Part shown: one piece after another, positions 36,139 through 45,900 of the stretch
Numbering within the stretch: the stretch's first letter is position 1
Layout: each line of letters starts with the position of its first letter
Position numbers and translations under genes: made by a program
Assembly: GCA_963682055.1 (NCBI GenBank)
Contig: OY821745.1
Location: 13,399,501 to 13,463,500, forward strand
Direction of reading: 5' to 3'
From: Primula veris
Taxonomy: Eukaryota; Streptophyta; Magnoliopsida; Ericales; Primulaceae
DNA length: 64,000 nucleotides
Notes under the pieces: generated by a model
What the model was told of the DNA's origin: nothing
Databases searched by the model: none
Seen by the model: the letters and a program-made list of their open reading frames with translations, nothing else

Positions 36139-37334
36139 TTGGGGGGGGGGGGGTGTGTGTGTGTGTGTGTGGATGAGATATATAACAAAAAGGCAGTCCC
36201 AAATTTGATTGACATGCATGTTTTGTCTGAATATGTAAGGCAAATCAGGAACATGCGGTCTAGTTAGATTAGAAAAGGTCAGTAAAGGTTTAAAGATGCA
36301 ATCATTAGGACAGAGAGTTATAGAACGACTTCTTTTTCTTCTTTAACACCCATTATAGATAGAGTTGGGACTAAAATAGGTGGAGAAAGTTGGGGAGGCT
36401 AATCACTTCAATTAGTCTTCATGAATCATGATAAGAGATATTGCAACACTAATAAATAAATTATGTATTACGTTCAGAATGTTCACTCACGCATTACTTC
36501 TTCTGCAACTTTTTTATTCTAGTCATTCTTATAAGCAAATTGTAACAGGATACGTGATGATATTGAGAAAGAGGATGCTTTTCGTGGTCTATGTGCCATG
36601 GTATGCTCAATTCTGTTTGGTAATTAGATTTAAGCCAATAAATGGGACAGACACTTATGTTCATCAATTTCTTGCAGGTTAAAGCGAACCCGTCAGGGGC
36701 TTTGAGTTCACTTGTCTATATGTGCAAAGCTATTGCAAGCTGGCATGTAAGTATAGCCTTTTACTTTTTAATTTGTGCAAACTGAAATATTGAATTAATT
36801 TGTTTTAAATTTATCTGTCCATTTTCTCTCACAGGAAATAAGGAGTGAAGATTTACATATTGAAGTGTCTCAGGTGTTGCAGGGTTACAAACAGGTCTGT
36901 TCTGGGCTGAGTATTTTAATGAGCAACGATGTGCTCAGCTGTAGAATTCTGATGACTTTAGTTAATGGATTCCCTAATACTGCTAATCTTATGAAAATAA
37001 AATTCTGAATGTTTTTAGAATAGTTCTCTTCTAAAAGAGTCTCTGGTCTCTAAATATGCAAACTCCATCCATTATTTTTCCTCCGCTGGCAAATTCAGAA
37101 CTTACAACTATTTACAACTACAAATTGTAAAAAAAAAAACTTTGATCTCTTTCAGCATATTTATTTCCCCCATCATATTATATTACATAAACCAATAGTT
37201 GTGTGGTGCAAATAAAGGAACCTGATACTATATGTTTTTCGTTCGTACAGATGCTTAGAGATGGAGGGTGGGACCAGTGCATGTCTGCCCTAGAGCCGCA
37301 AATAAAGGATAAATTGTTGAAGTATCAAGTTTGA
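17841..37334 (+). CDS. TRN1: Transportin-1 (karyopherin beta-2), 29 coding exons
   Basis: A HEAT-repeat importin that carries PY-NLS cargo into the nucleus and releases it with RanGTP. Exons (GT-AG): 17841-18014, 19724-20011, 20573-20662, 20764-20841, 21021-21101, 26752-26802, 26986-27071, 28221-28287, 28378-28434, 28511-28540, 28658-28717, 28859-28972, 29710-29823, 30070-30168, 31490-31615, 31698-31772, 32485-32556, 32699-32809, 33274-33357, 33954-34061, 34732-34833, 34929-34991, 35063-35137, 35646-35717, 35816-35940, 36549-36600, 36678-36746, 36835-36894, 37251-37334. They total 2,667 nt, 888 codons plus stop, about the length of Arabidopsis TRN1. ATG 17841 is chosen because the protein then starts [12 protein letters not shown]. 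The acidic HEAT-8 loop (about residues 320-355, [19 protein letters not shown]) and [20 protein letters not shown] are diagnostic. I see no stop, frameshift or broken splice site. Intron 5 is 5.65 kb because of a retrotransposon. Confidence 0.96.
18000..19150 (+). repeat. degenerate tandem array in TRN1 intron 1 containing copies of the exon 1 end
   Basis: The last ~45 nt of exon 1 plus its 5' splice site recur at about 18283-18332, 18449-18487 and 18710-18752, as CCTTCATACTTTCC...GAGCCGAGGTTTTT. Each copy is followed by the same succession: TTTCTATTTATTTAATTATT, CTACTCCATGTTGTTGTTG, CTAGTAGTGTTTAT, TTCTAAAAAGCGAG, GGCAGAAATTAGG, and TTAGAGTCTTATTTGATCATTT. Intron 1 therefore grew by repeated tandem duplication of an exon-intron boundary segment of about 200-300 bp. 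Confidence 0.85.
19227..19666 (+). repeat. about 220-bp tandem duplication in TRN1 intron 1
   Basis: Two adjacent copies begin TGCTCTAGYGTAGGAGTGG at 19227 and 19455 and end CTCTTTTGGTTCA. They are about 228 and 212 bp and differ by small indels and some substitutions. Confidence 0.9.
21575..21886 (-). mobile_element. TRIM (miniature LTR retrotransposon)
   Basis: Direct LTR-like repeats lie at 21575-21684 (110 bp) and 21795-21886 (92 bp, with an 18-bp deletion). On the minus strand they begin TGTTGGWATAGTCCCACATCG and end with CGGGTTTYTACA. Next to the right repeat, AAGGTATCAGAATC (minus strand, 21781-21794) is a degenerate Met-tRNA primer site. CTTGTGGGGGAG beside the left repeat is the polypurine tract. 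The ~110-bp interior is non-coding. The element would depend on proteins made by another retrotransposon. It lies in TRN1 intron 5 immediately beside a copia element in the same orientation. Confidence 0.85.
21898..22150 (-). repeat. copia 3' LTR (253 bp)
   Basis: Near-identical to 25663-25920. The minus-strand start TGCAAATATCC follows the polypurine tract CTTGAGGGGGAGTG (22151-22164). Confidence 0.92.
22160..25568 (-). pseudogene. copia pol pseudogene (protease-integrase-RT-RNase H), gag deleted
   Basis: Coding similarity starts at about 25568 with a protease active site ([12 protein letters not shown]). A frameshift follows near 25445, then the GAG-pre-integrase region ([14 protein letters not shown]), integrase pieces ([35 protein letters not shown]) and a hinge with repeated SIEIPA units (about 24090-24210). 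RT begins near 23593 ([29 protein letters not shown]) and is cut by stops near 23000. RNase H follows ([21 protein letters not shown]), with the stop at 22160. Several frame breaks separate these blocks, and the catalytic RT Asp pair is intact. Gag and its zinc knuckle are absent, so the copy could not package itself. Confidence 0.92.
25651..25662 (-). promoter_or_regulatory. copia primer binding site, initiator tRNA-Met
   Basis: TGGTATCAGAGC on the minus strand follows the LTR end TTTACA with no spacer. Confidence 0.93.
25663..25920 (-). repeat. copia 5' LTR (258 bp)
   Basis: It matches 21898-22150 apart from about seven substitutions, a GTT insertion and a small terminal indel. On the minus strand it starts TGTAAAAATATCC and ends GTTGTTTACA. 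Confidence 0.92.
27239..27489. mobile_element. Stowaway MITE in TRN1 intron 7
   Basis: The left terminus CTCCCTCCTATCCCTTTTT and the right terminus GGAACGGAGGGAG are inverted repeats of the canonical Stowaway type. TA target duplications lie at 27237-27238 and 27490-27491. At 251 bp it has the usual family length and no coding capacity. Such elements move with mariner-like transposase supplied in trans. Confidence 0.92.
27571..27690. repeat. 60-bp tandem duplication in TRN1 intron 7
   Basis: Two 60-bp units begin GTGATGTGTTTTCTGAAYTA and end CATTTCTATTT. They differ at a handful of positions. Confidence 0.9.
35947..36170 (+). repeat. poly(C), (TG)n and poly(G) tracts in TRN1 intron 25
   Basis: A run of 28 C starts six bases into the intron (GTGAGT then C28, 35947-35974). 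A (TG)n tract at 36103-36134 is followed by 13 G (36141-36153) and another (TG)n run. Homopolymer lengths are prone to sequencing error. Confidence 0.85.
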
Positions 37335-38330
37335 ATAAGATATATCCCTGCACATTAAAAATGTATTTCATTCGAGATTATCAAAGGGGTGATGACCTTT
37401 TATTTAATACACGCCGATTTATCCCCTAGTTCTATTTGGATCTTGAAGCCAAGTTTTTTTGATCTTCAAGGTGTTACATGGATTGTCTTTACAAACCAAT
37501 AGTTGAAGCTTTTTAGACAGTGATTGTTGCTCAAGGTCTTGCAGTAAGAACCCAGCTCAATTGTTATCCCCAAAGAAGCTCTGTTTTTTTTTTCTGCGAA
37601 TGTATTGGTGATCGAGTATTGGTCAGGGTGAAATTTTGATTATCGTTTTTCTTTTATATGGGTGAGTATTCTTTGGTTGGGTTGCCAAAGTCGATTCATA
37701 GGTCGTGGTTGGTGGACTCAATAAATCGTGTTGTAACATTGGTTCCGTGATTTGATAGACAGTGTAATTAGTATGTTTTGCGTTGGTGTTACGTTTCTGT
37801 AAAATCTCAGCATTGTAATAGCTTCCGGTACGTTTTTTGTTGGTATATGGCTTATGTTTGAATCTTTTCCTTTTGCTAGATCAGTTTTCTTTTTGATGAA
37901 TGGGTCAGTTTATAAATTATAGGAAAGAAATACGTTTAGTACATCAACCTATCTGCTTTTAATGTTTTGGGACCGAGTTACTTGCTTTTAACAAGGGTGC
38001 TAATTACGTTGTTTCCTCTTATTTGGGGTTAAGTTAGTTTAAAGTTCCGATTTGGCTCTATTGTTTAAGTATAGTATTTAAATTCAGTCTCAGATTTTCT
38101 GGAAAGTTTGTTTTTACTTTTTAATATATATCTATATTTGTACGTAGCTGCAAATATAAAATATTTAAAAGACAAATACAAATATACTAAAAAGACAATA
38201 GATGTAGCAAATGTACATCATGACTTTAATTTTCAGCTGTATATATATTTTTTGGAGGGTTTATTAGGTTTTAACATCTTGTATTATTAATTTTTCTATA
38301 ATAAATTTTTACAATATTAAGAAAGGAAAT
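37335..38330. other. TRN1 3' flank
   Basis: This stretch holds the probable 3' UTR. AATAAA at about 37719-37724 is a candidate polyadenylation signal. No other gene is visible. Confidence 0.5.
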
Positions 38331-38425
38331 CATGTATATGTGCGAAGCTATTGTAAGCTGGCATGTAAGTATAACCTTTTACTTTTTAATTTGTGTAACA
38401 TGAAATATTGAAGTAAATTGTTTGA
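38331..38425 (+). repeat. TRN1: displaced copy of the TRN1 exon 27/intron 27 boundary
   Basis: About 90 bp match 36717-36805: the exon 27 end (TATGTGCGAAGCTATTGTAA, then GCTGGCAT) is followed by the donor GTAAGTATA and CCTTTTACTTTTTAATTTGTG. It differs at about eight positions and has no neighbouring exons, so it is a gene fragment, not a functional exon. Confidence 0.88.
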
Positions 38426-38719
38426 GTCTATTCCTTGTGTTTTTTCTTTCTATTTTGAATATTTCCATCAAAACTGTGAAAAAAAAAATCATGCATATGC
38501 TGCCCACATTCTTCTTTTCATTGGCTTATTTTCACACAAGTAATGACTCAAATTTCGTGATTATGTTTTACCTACTTCATTAATTTAGTGTCTTAATGCT
38601 TTTGGACCATGTCGCTGGTTTCTTTTGTTATTTTTGTTTGTTTTGGACGAACTTGTTGTTCTGAAATGGTGAGCAATGTTTAAACTTTATACCCACAAAG
38701 GAAAAAATAGCAAGCCAAA

Positions 38720-39650
38720 ATATTTTTCTGGGAAAATGTATTTTATGGTTGATTGGTTGATAGGAAAATAAGAAAGTAAGAAAATAAGGAAAATTGTATC
38801 ACTCAAAAAATGGATGGAAAATATTTTTATTCGTGAGGGAAAACATAACACGAATCTATATATTTTATCCTCTTTATCTCGGTTTTTTTTTGTTTTTTAA
38901 TAAAAAAAAAATTATGCGTGTTTAATATATTAGTTTTTTAAAATTTTCAAAAGTTAGCTTTACTGGGAAAACTCAAGGAAGTTATAAATTCAGGAACTTA
39001 TTTTAGTTTTTACACAAAAAATTTAAAATTTTCTAATTAAATTATTTTATATATTTACATGTCACCAATTAGTTCAAATAAGTGAAGAATGACTTATTAA
39101 CAAAAAATAAGTTATAAGTCATTTATAGGTAAAAAAATAATAATCTAGAAGTGACTTATTTTAAGCAAGTATTTTTGTCATTGTTTTTAAAAGCAGCTTA
39201 TTTTATTTTTTAATAAAGGAAATTTGTGAATGTTTGATATATAAGATTTTTTTAACTTTTCAAAAGTTAACTTTCGTGAATAAGGCTCAAAATTATAAAA
39301 CTTGCTAACTTAGGAATTCGGGGACTTTTGAGCTTTTACACATAAAAATCATCAGACATTAAATTTTTTCAATTAAATTATTTTGCACATTTCTAAATCA
39401 CCAATAAGTGAAAATAACTTATTAACAAAATTAAGTTATAAGTCGTTTATAGGTAAAAAAAGAAGAAGCTATAAGTGACTTATTTTAAGTAACTTTTTTG
39501 CATTATTTTTAAAAACAACTTATTTTTAGCAAGTTGTTTCTTGTAGTAAAAGCAATTTTTTTGACTATAAAAGTCGATGTCAGTCAAGATATTTCCATGA
39601 AGTATTTGATGAAAAAGAATTTTCCTATATTTTCCAATGTAAATATTTTA
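38720..39650. mobile_element. AT-rich non-autonomous element with a 312-bp internal tandem repeat
   Basis: Two copies of a roughly 312-bp unit start at about 38893 and 39207. They share TTCAAAAGTTARCTTT, TTATTAACAAAA, AAGTTATAAGTC and AAGTGACTTATTTTAAG. Subterminal words (GATTGGTTGATAG, ATGGAAAATATTTTTATTCG) resemble those of the 3948-5083 element. Clear terminal inverted repeats were not confirmed. A (GTTT)n run lies just beyond, at 39690-39712. Confidence 0.45.
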
Positions 39651-39995
39651 GGTCTAAACAAACACATCCCGTTTGTTTGTTTACACACGGTTTGTTTGTT
39701 TGTTTGTTTGTTAGGACGGTTCACTGTCGTTCTTCTTAGATTCTCTTGTTTATATCTCGTTTCTCTGTCTACCCCGTGTTTTATAGGTATTTCTTGCTTA
39801 TTTCGCCACAAAACTTAAAAACCACACGGTTTTTATTTGTGAGTTTTTTGATAATAAAATTTCATTTTTGTATCGTTACTATTCACCTATAATTTTTTTA
39901 GAGTTTGGAATTTAACAGCCAATCAAACTCATCTCTTTTTATGAAGCCAAGGGCAAAAAAAAATTCAGAACTGCTAAAAGACAGTAAAACTTTCT

Positions 39996-42900
39996 TCAAC
40001 TGGATACACAAACACAATGTGGCTGCTGCAAAAACGTGTTCCGTGCGGCATCCATTTCCATTATTCCCCACTTCTCCTCTCTTCTCTCTCTCTCAAGCTC
40101 GGCTCCGGAATCCTGCAGCTCCATTCTCGTTTTGCACTGGGAATACAAAGTCGGTTCCATTTCCTGGAGCATTTCTTTCACATTCTCTGTTAACTGCTTC
40201 ACGTTGTTGCTCCAATGCCATTTCAAGTTCTTTTCCATCCCTTGTACTATCACTGGGAACACATTTTGCTTTGCCTGTGAGACCATTTTCACAAACTGCT
40301 CGTTGTTCCATACGTACAAGGCTCGCTCAGCAACCTGTATTGCATTTTAGTATCGCTGTTAGTCGATATTACATGACCAATAAAAAGTATTTGAACCACT
40401 TTGCACATTAGACTATACTAGACCACATGAAAGAATAAGTAACTCATGATCTTTGATAGAACATAAAAATTAGACCCGAATATTCTATTCGGGTAATAAT
40501 CAACCCACTTTATAAATGGGTATCCAACGCTTAAATGGGTCATCTCATGCTTTTTATAGGAAAATAAGGTATTACTATCAAAAGCCCAAGCCCACTCAAC
40601 TGGGAACCCATGTCTGAAAAACCCCCTGAGATGAAAACATTTGTCAACATCTTACAAAGCATAGTTGCCTATAAATAGCCAACTACCCCTCCTAGAAAAG
40701 GACCAGAAAATCTATCCAAAAAATATAGAGAGAAGTTGAGAAAAGAGAGAAACTAGTCAAAGCATATCACGTCAAGAAATAAACCGAGCAGAGATAAAGC
40801 CGAGCACCGAATAAAAGGGGGGAAAGACCAAGAAGAGAGATTAAATAGTCAAATCGAGCACAATTGTAAAACAGAGATACTAATCCGAGTAAGTGTAATA
40901 GTCCGAACAAGGATAATAATCCGAGCAATAATAAAGATCAGGAAGTGTCCATTATTTACAGTTGATTTACTATTATATTATTGTTGAAAAGCCTAACGCG
41001 ACCGACCAAAGTTATGACTTTATCAAATGGCGCCGTCTCCGGGAATCATCTAGTTCCCAACTAGTTTAGAATTCGAATACCAATACTCTGCCAGACGAGT
41101 GACAATGGTGACCAATGTAGAGGAAACCCATCCCGAGATAGTAGAAACCAATAACCAAAACGCGCAAATTAGCCAACAAGACCTCGACGATCTACTCGCC
41201 ATCCGCGACAGATATGAAGCTATCCAATCCGGAAACCAACCAACAACCTCCTGCGTCAACCAAGAACAACCGATCGAACCACCCCAACATTTCATTGAAG
41301 GGATTGTCGACGAACACCCTTCGTCCTCGGATGACGAACAAGACGTGCCCGTATTAAGGCGTGCACGAAGACGCTTACCCGGGTCCCAGGCAGGGCCGAG
41401 CTCAAGAGTCCCTTTGCCTACAGCCTCGGTCAACTCCGGTACTCGTTTACAAATGAACGAAGCTCATCAGTTTGGCATGCCCGAGGATCATGTACTCGGA
41501 CAGTTGCCCCGACTACCAACTAATCCTCCGAGGATGATTACACCACCCACGGTGGAAGTGCAACACGTTGTTCCGTTAGCCGATGAAAGGAACTACGCCC
41601 AGCTACAAGCTCAGCTGGCGGCATGCATGACGGCCATGACAGCGGCCGACATCGTATTGCCAGTTATCCAACCCGACAAAGACACACGCCATGAAGTGGA
41701 AGATTCTGCCTACAGGGCCGCCCTGGAGGCAGCGGGTCGGCGACCTGATACAAGAGTGCCCCACCAAGGGGGCAATGTTCCAATAACGATCGTCCATCCG
41801 AACACTCATATGGAACGTGTCCACATAAACACGAAGGACGGTAGATATCCCGAATACAGGATCGGGGAAGGATATGTCCCACCACCACATCAGGGAGGAT
41901 ACCCTCCCCCCTACCAAGTCACGGATGACGCGTTCCAACAGGCTTAGAACGTATGCCAAGAAACCCCATGTACCGAACAGATCACGCGGTACCGCAATCC
42001 TATGGGGTTCGTCATCCCCGAATTCAGGCTCTATGATGGAAAGAGTTGCCTTATCGACCATCTGAGGCACTACAAGACGAAGATGGAACTGTGGAGTGAT
42101 GACCATGCACTGATGTGCAAATTTTTCAAAAACAGCTTGGGACAAGAGGCTTCGTCATGGTATCACAACTTACCACGGGGCTCCATTAGAGACTGGGCAG
42201 AACTGCTAAGAGCGTACTCCACCCGATACGCCGCTCATCGAAAAAAGAAGGTTAGCATCGAAACCCTTCTTAAAATGACGATGATGCCAAATGAAAGGCT
42301 CAACGATTACTGCATACGTTTTATCGATGTAGCAAACCAGATCCCACGATATGCCAATAATATAGCCATCCAGAACTTTATCAACTCCATCCCTGATGGC
42401 TATTGGGCAAGAAGGAAGTTCATAGGCAAAAACTTCCCGACCACTGATTCCCTGCTAGCCTATTGTACCCACCTCACCGATAAAAACGACGAACTGCGTT
42501 TCCTTAACCGAACTCTACCAAGAAGAGAGTCGGTCCGCGAGGCACAGGTGGGTCACAAAAGAGTTAGGAATAACCAGGGAGAAGCATTCCAACCGACCAG
42601 AAAGGGCAAAGATCCCGAGGTCCATGGTAGGGTAGAGCGACCACGAGCACTAGAGCCCAAGCCGCTCCAGATCGCATACCCAACACCGACCAATGAACAT
42701 AAACCGCTCCAGCTCACCTACCCGATGCCACCCAAGTTGTTTCAACAAGGTCGGCCCCAAGAGAGGGAACACCGAAACACTTTCGGACCGGTTGAGCTGC
42801 GATACACTTTCAACCTATCTGCTGAAGATATCCTCAAGGATATATGCAGGGAAAGTTGGTATTCCCGACCACAACCGATCACCTCTCCCCCCAATCAGAG

Positions 42901-45900
42901 AGATTCCAAGCTCTTCTGCGCATATCACGAGGATCACGGCCATCTCACTGAGCATTGCCGTAACCTGCGATGGAGAATGAACCAGTGGGGCGATGCAGGA
43001 TACCTAGCCAAGTTCATCAAAGGAGCTGGGAATAAAGGCAAACAACTGGCCATCGAAGGGTCCGACAACCGGAAAGGCAAAACGATCAACGTCGTTCATA
43101 TGTCATGACCCAAGGGCCCAGGCGGGGAACGATCGCGACAACGGCAGCTGGCCCACTTTGGCCAAGTAGCCAAGGCATCACAGGCGTCGACCTCTAAACG
43201 ACAATGCACACCACGACGACATCCGCCCATTTCTTTCTCGGATCTTGACGAAGAAGGGGTGATTTACCCCCACGGAGACGCCATTAACCTCCGTATTCAA
43301 ATCGGCCTAGACACGGTCAGCAGGGTACTTGTCGACCAAGGAGCCTCTTGTGATATCATGTACAGGGAGCTCTTCGACAAGATGGAACTCAAGCTGCAAG
43401 ATCTACAGCCTACCGATGTCACACTGATCGGTTTCATCTCCGAAACGACTAAACCGTTGGGTAAGATCGTCCTCAGTGTCACAACCGGGTCCGTGTCGGT
43501 TCCCGTGGAGTTCTTAGTGGTCAACGACCACTCCGACCACAACGCAATATTGGGCCGACCTTGGTTACATGCCATGAAGGCCATACCCTCGACCTATCAC
43601 CAAAAGGTCAAATACCCAAATGATAGGGGAGAGATCGAGACAGCCAGAGGATGTCAAGAAGATTCAAGACGCTGCGAAGACATCACCGCGACTCTCCAAA
43701 AACAACGAAGCATTGTGGAACAACCCACCAGCACAAAGAAGCTGATCAACCAAATATCCAAAACCGAAAGGGTAGTCGAAGAACAAGTAGGAGAGACACT
43801 TAGGAAGGTGTATATTCCTGATATGGACGAGGAGCACTACTTCCTCCTCGGCGATAACCTTCCAAAACAGGAATCCGAGGAGTTGAAAGCATTCCTTCTC
43901 AACAACATTGATAAATTCGCCTGGAGTCCTAAAGACATGCCGGGCCTAGACCCCAATACAGCATGCCATCACCTAAGTGTAAACGCCGAGTACAAGCCAA
44001 TAGCACAGAGGAGCAGGAAAGTGTCTGTACAGCACAGAGCAGCTATAATCGCTGAAGTACAAAAGCTATTGGAGGCTGGAGCGATAAGGGAAGTTTACTA
44101 TCCAAAATGGTTGTCCAACCCGGTCGTCGTCCCAAAGAAGAACGGGAAGGAGAGAGTCTGTATAGACTTACCAATCTCAACAAAGCCTGCCCGAGGGACC
44201 ACTTTCCCCTTCCAAGGATTGATCAACTGGTGGACGCAACTGCGGGAGCAGAACGGATGACCTTCCTTGACGCGTACTCAGGATACCATCAAATTCCCCT
44301 CGTCCGCGAATATCAAGAAAAGACTTCGTTTATATCGCCTTTGGGAAATTATTGCTATACGGTAATGCCGTTCGGTCTACGTAATGCGGGGGTAACATAC
44401 CAAAGGATGATAACAAGGGTATGTCGAGATCATATAGGGAAAACAATGGAGGTATACATTGACGACATGGTCGTCAAGAGCGAAAAGGCCACATCCCACC
44501 TCCAAGACATTAAAGACGTCTTCCAAACATTGGGCGAGCACAAACTAAAGCTCAACGCAAGCAAGTGCGCATTCGGCATCAGCAAAGGGAAATTCTTGGG
44601 GCATATGGTTAGCCGACGAGGAATAGAGGCTAATTCCGATCAAATAACGGCTCTACGGAACCTTGCAGCGCCCAAGAATAAGAAACAGGTACAAGAGCTC
44701 ATGGGAATGATGGCCGCGTTGAGCAGGTTCATTAGCCGATCCGCAGACAAGGGACGGCCATTTTTTGAATCACTCAAGAAGGATAGAAAATTCGTCTGGG
44801 ACCCGGAGTGTGAAGCTTCATTCAACAATCTCAAAGAGTACTTAAGGACACTGCCACTGCTAGTAAGGCCGAACAAAGGAGACGTTCTGGCATGCTACCT
44901 AGCAGTTTCCACTACAGCTGTGAGCGCAGTTATCCTAAGAGAAGAAGGTCGCGAACAATTTCCGATCTACTTCGTCAGCAAGACTCTGGTCGAAGCCGAA
45001 ACACGTTATCTACCCTTGGAAAAGTTGTGTCTGGCATTGGTCGTCGCAACCAGAAAGTTGCCACACTATTTCATAGCTCATCAGGTCCGGGTATACACGA
45101 AATTTCATATCAAAGAGTCACTTCGACGGACGGACATTAGCGGTCGAGTTGCCGCCTGGGGGGTCGAACTATCCCAATTTCATATCGAGTTCGTACCCTG
45201 CCATGCCATAAATGGACAAGTCCTGGCCGATTTCGTCGCGGAGTTCACCGAAGGCTACGATGAGCCTTTGACACTCTCCCCACAATCACACTGGCAGATA
45301 CACGTCGACGGATCAGCCACCAAGGACGGATCCGGAGCAGGGATCGTCCTAAAGTCTAGAGAGGGAGCAATCATCGAAAAAAGCATAAAACTGGGCTTCC
45401 GAGCTACCAACAATGAGGCAGAATACGAGGCCATGATAAATGGCATGCTCATTGCCCGGTTCCTCGGATGCTCCCACTTAATTGCAAGCTCAGACTCCAT
45501 GCTCATCGTCAATCAAGCCATCGGCGAGTACCAAGCCAAAGATGACAGAATGATCCTCTACCAAGAGAAAGTCCAAAGCTTGATGGCAACCTTCGAACAG
45601 TGCGAGTTAATAAGAATCAATCGCACCGAAAATGCACATGCCGATGCCTTGGCCACCCTAGCCTCGACATTAACATTGACTGACACCCGGTTGATCATAG
45701 TGGAACTACTGCCAACCCCGAGCATAATTAAAAGGGTAGACCGAGTGACCTCAATACAGTACAAACTCGGTTGGATGGAGGACATGACTCGTTATCTACG
45801 AAATGGAACGCTTCCGGCCGACAAGATAAAAGCGCTGAAAATTACAAGAAAAGCTCCTCGCTTCTGGCTATCCGAAGACGATAAACTATACAAATCCAGT

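Noticed and set aside
17841..37334. Transportin seen only as many short ORFs, which could suggest a pseudogene
   Set aside because: All 29 exons join in frame at GT-AG sites to 888 codons without a stop, so it is an intact spliced gene.
39905..40411. 168-codon plus-strand ORF starting MEFNSQSNSSLF
   Set aside because: It overlaps exon 2 of the PP2A B' gene on the other strand, where the match to the B56 C-terminus is clear. The plus-strand frame is a shadow.
41050..42145. Minus-strand ORFs over the Tat gag (127 and 180 codons)
   Set aside because: They are antisense shadows of the gag reading frame, unlike the antisense ORFs after pol, which have no sense-strand counterpart.
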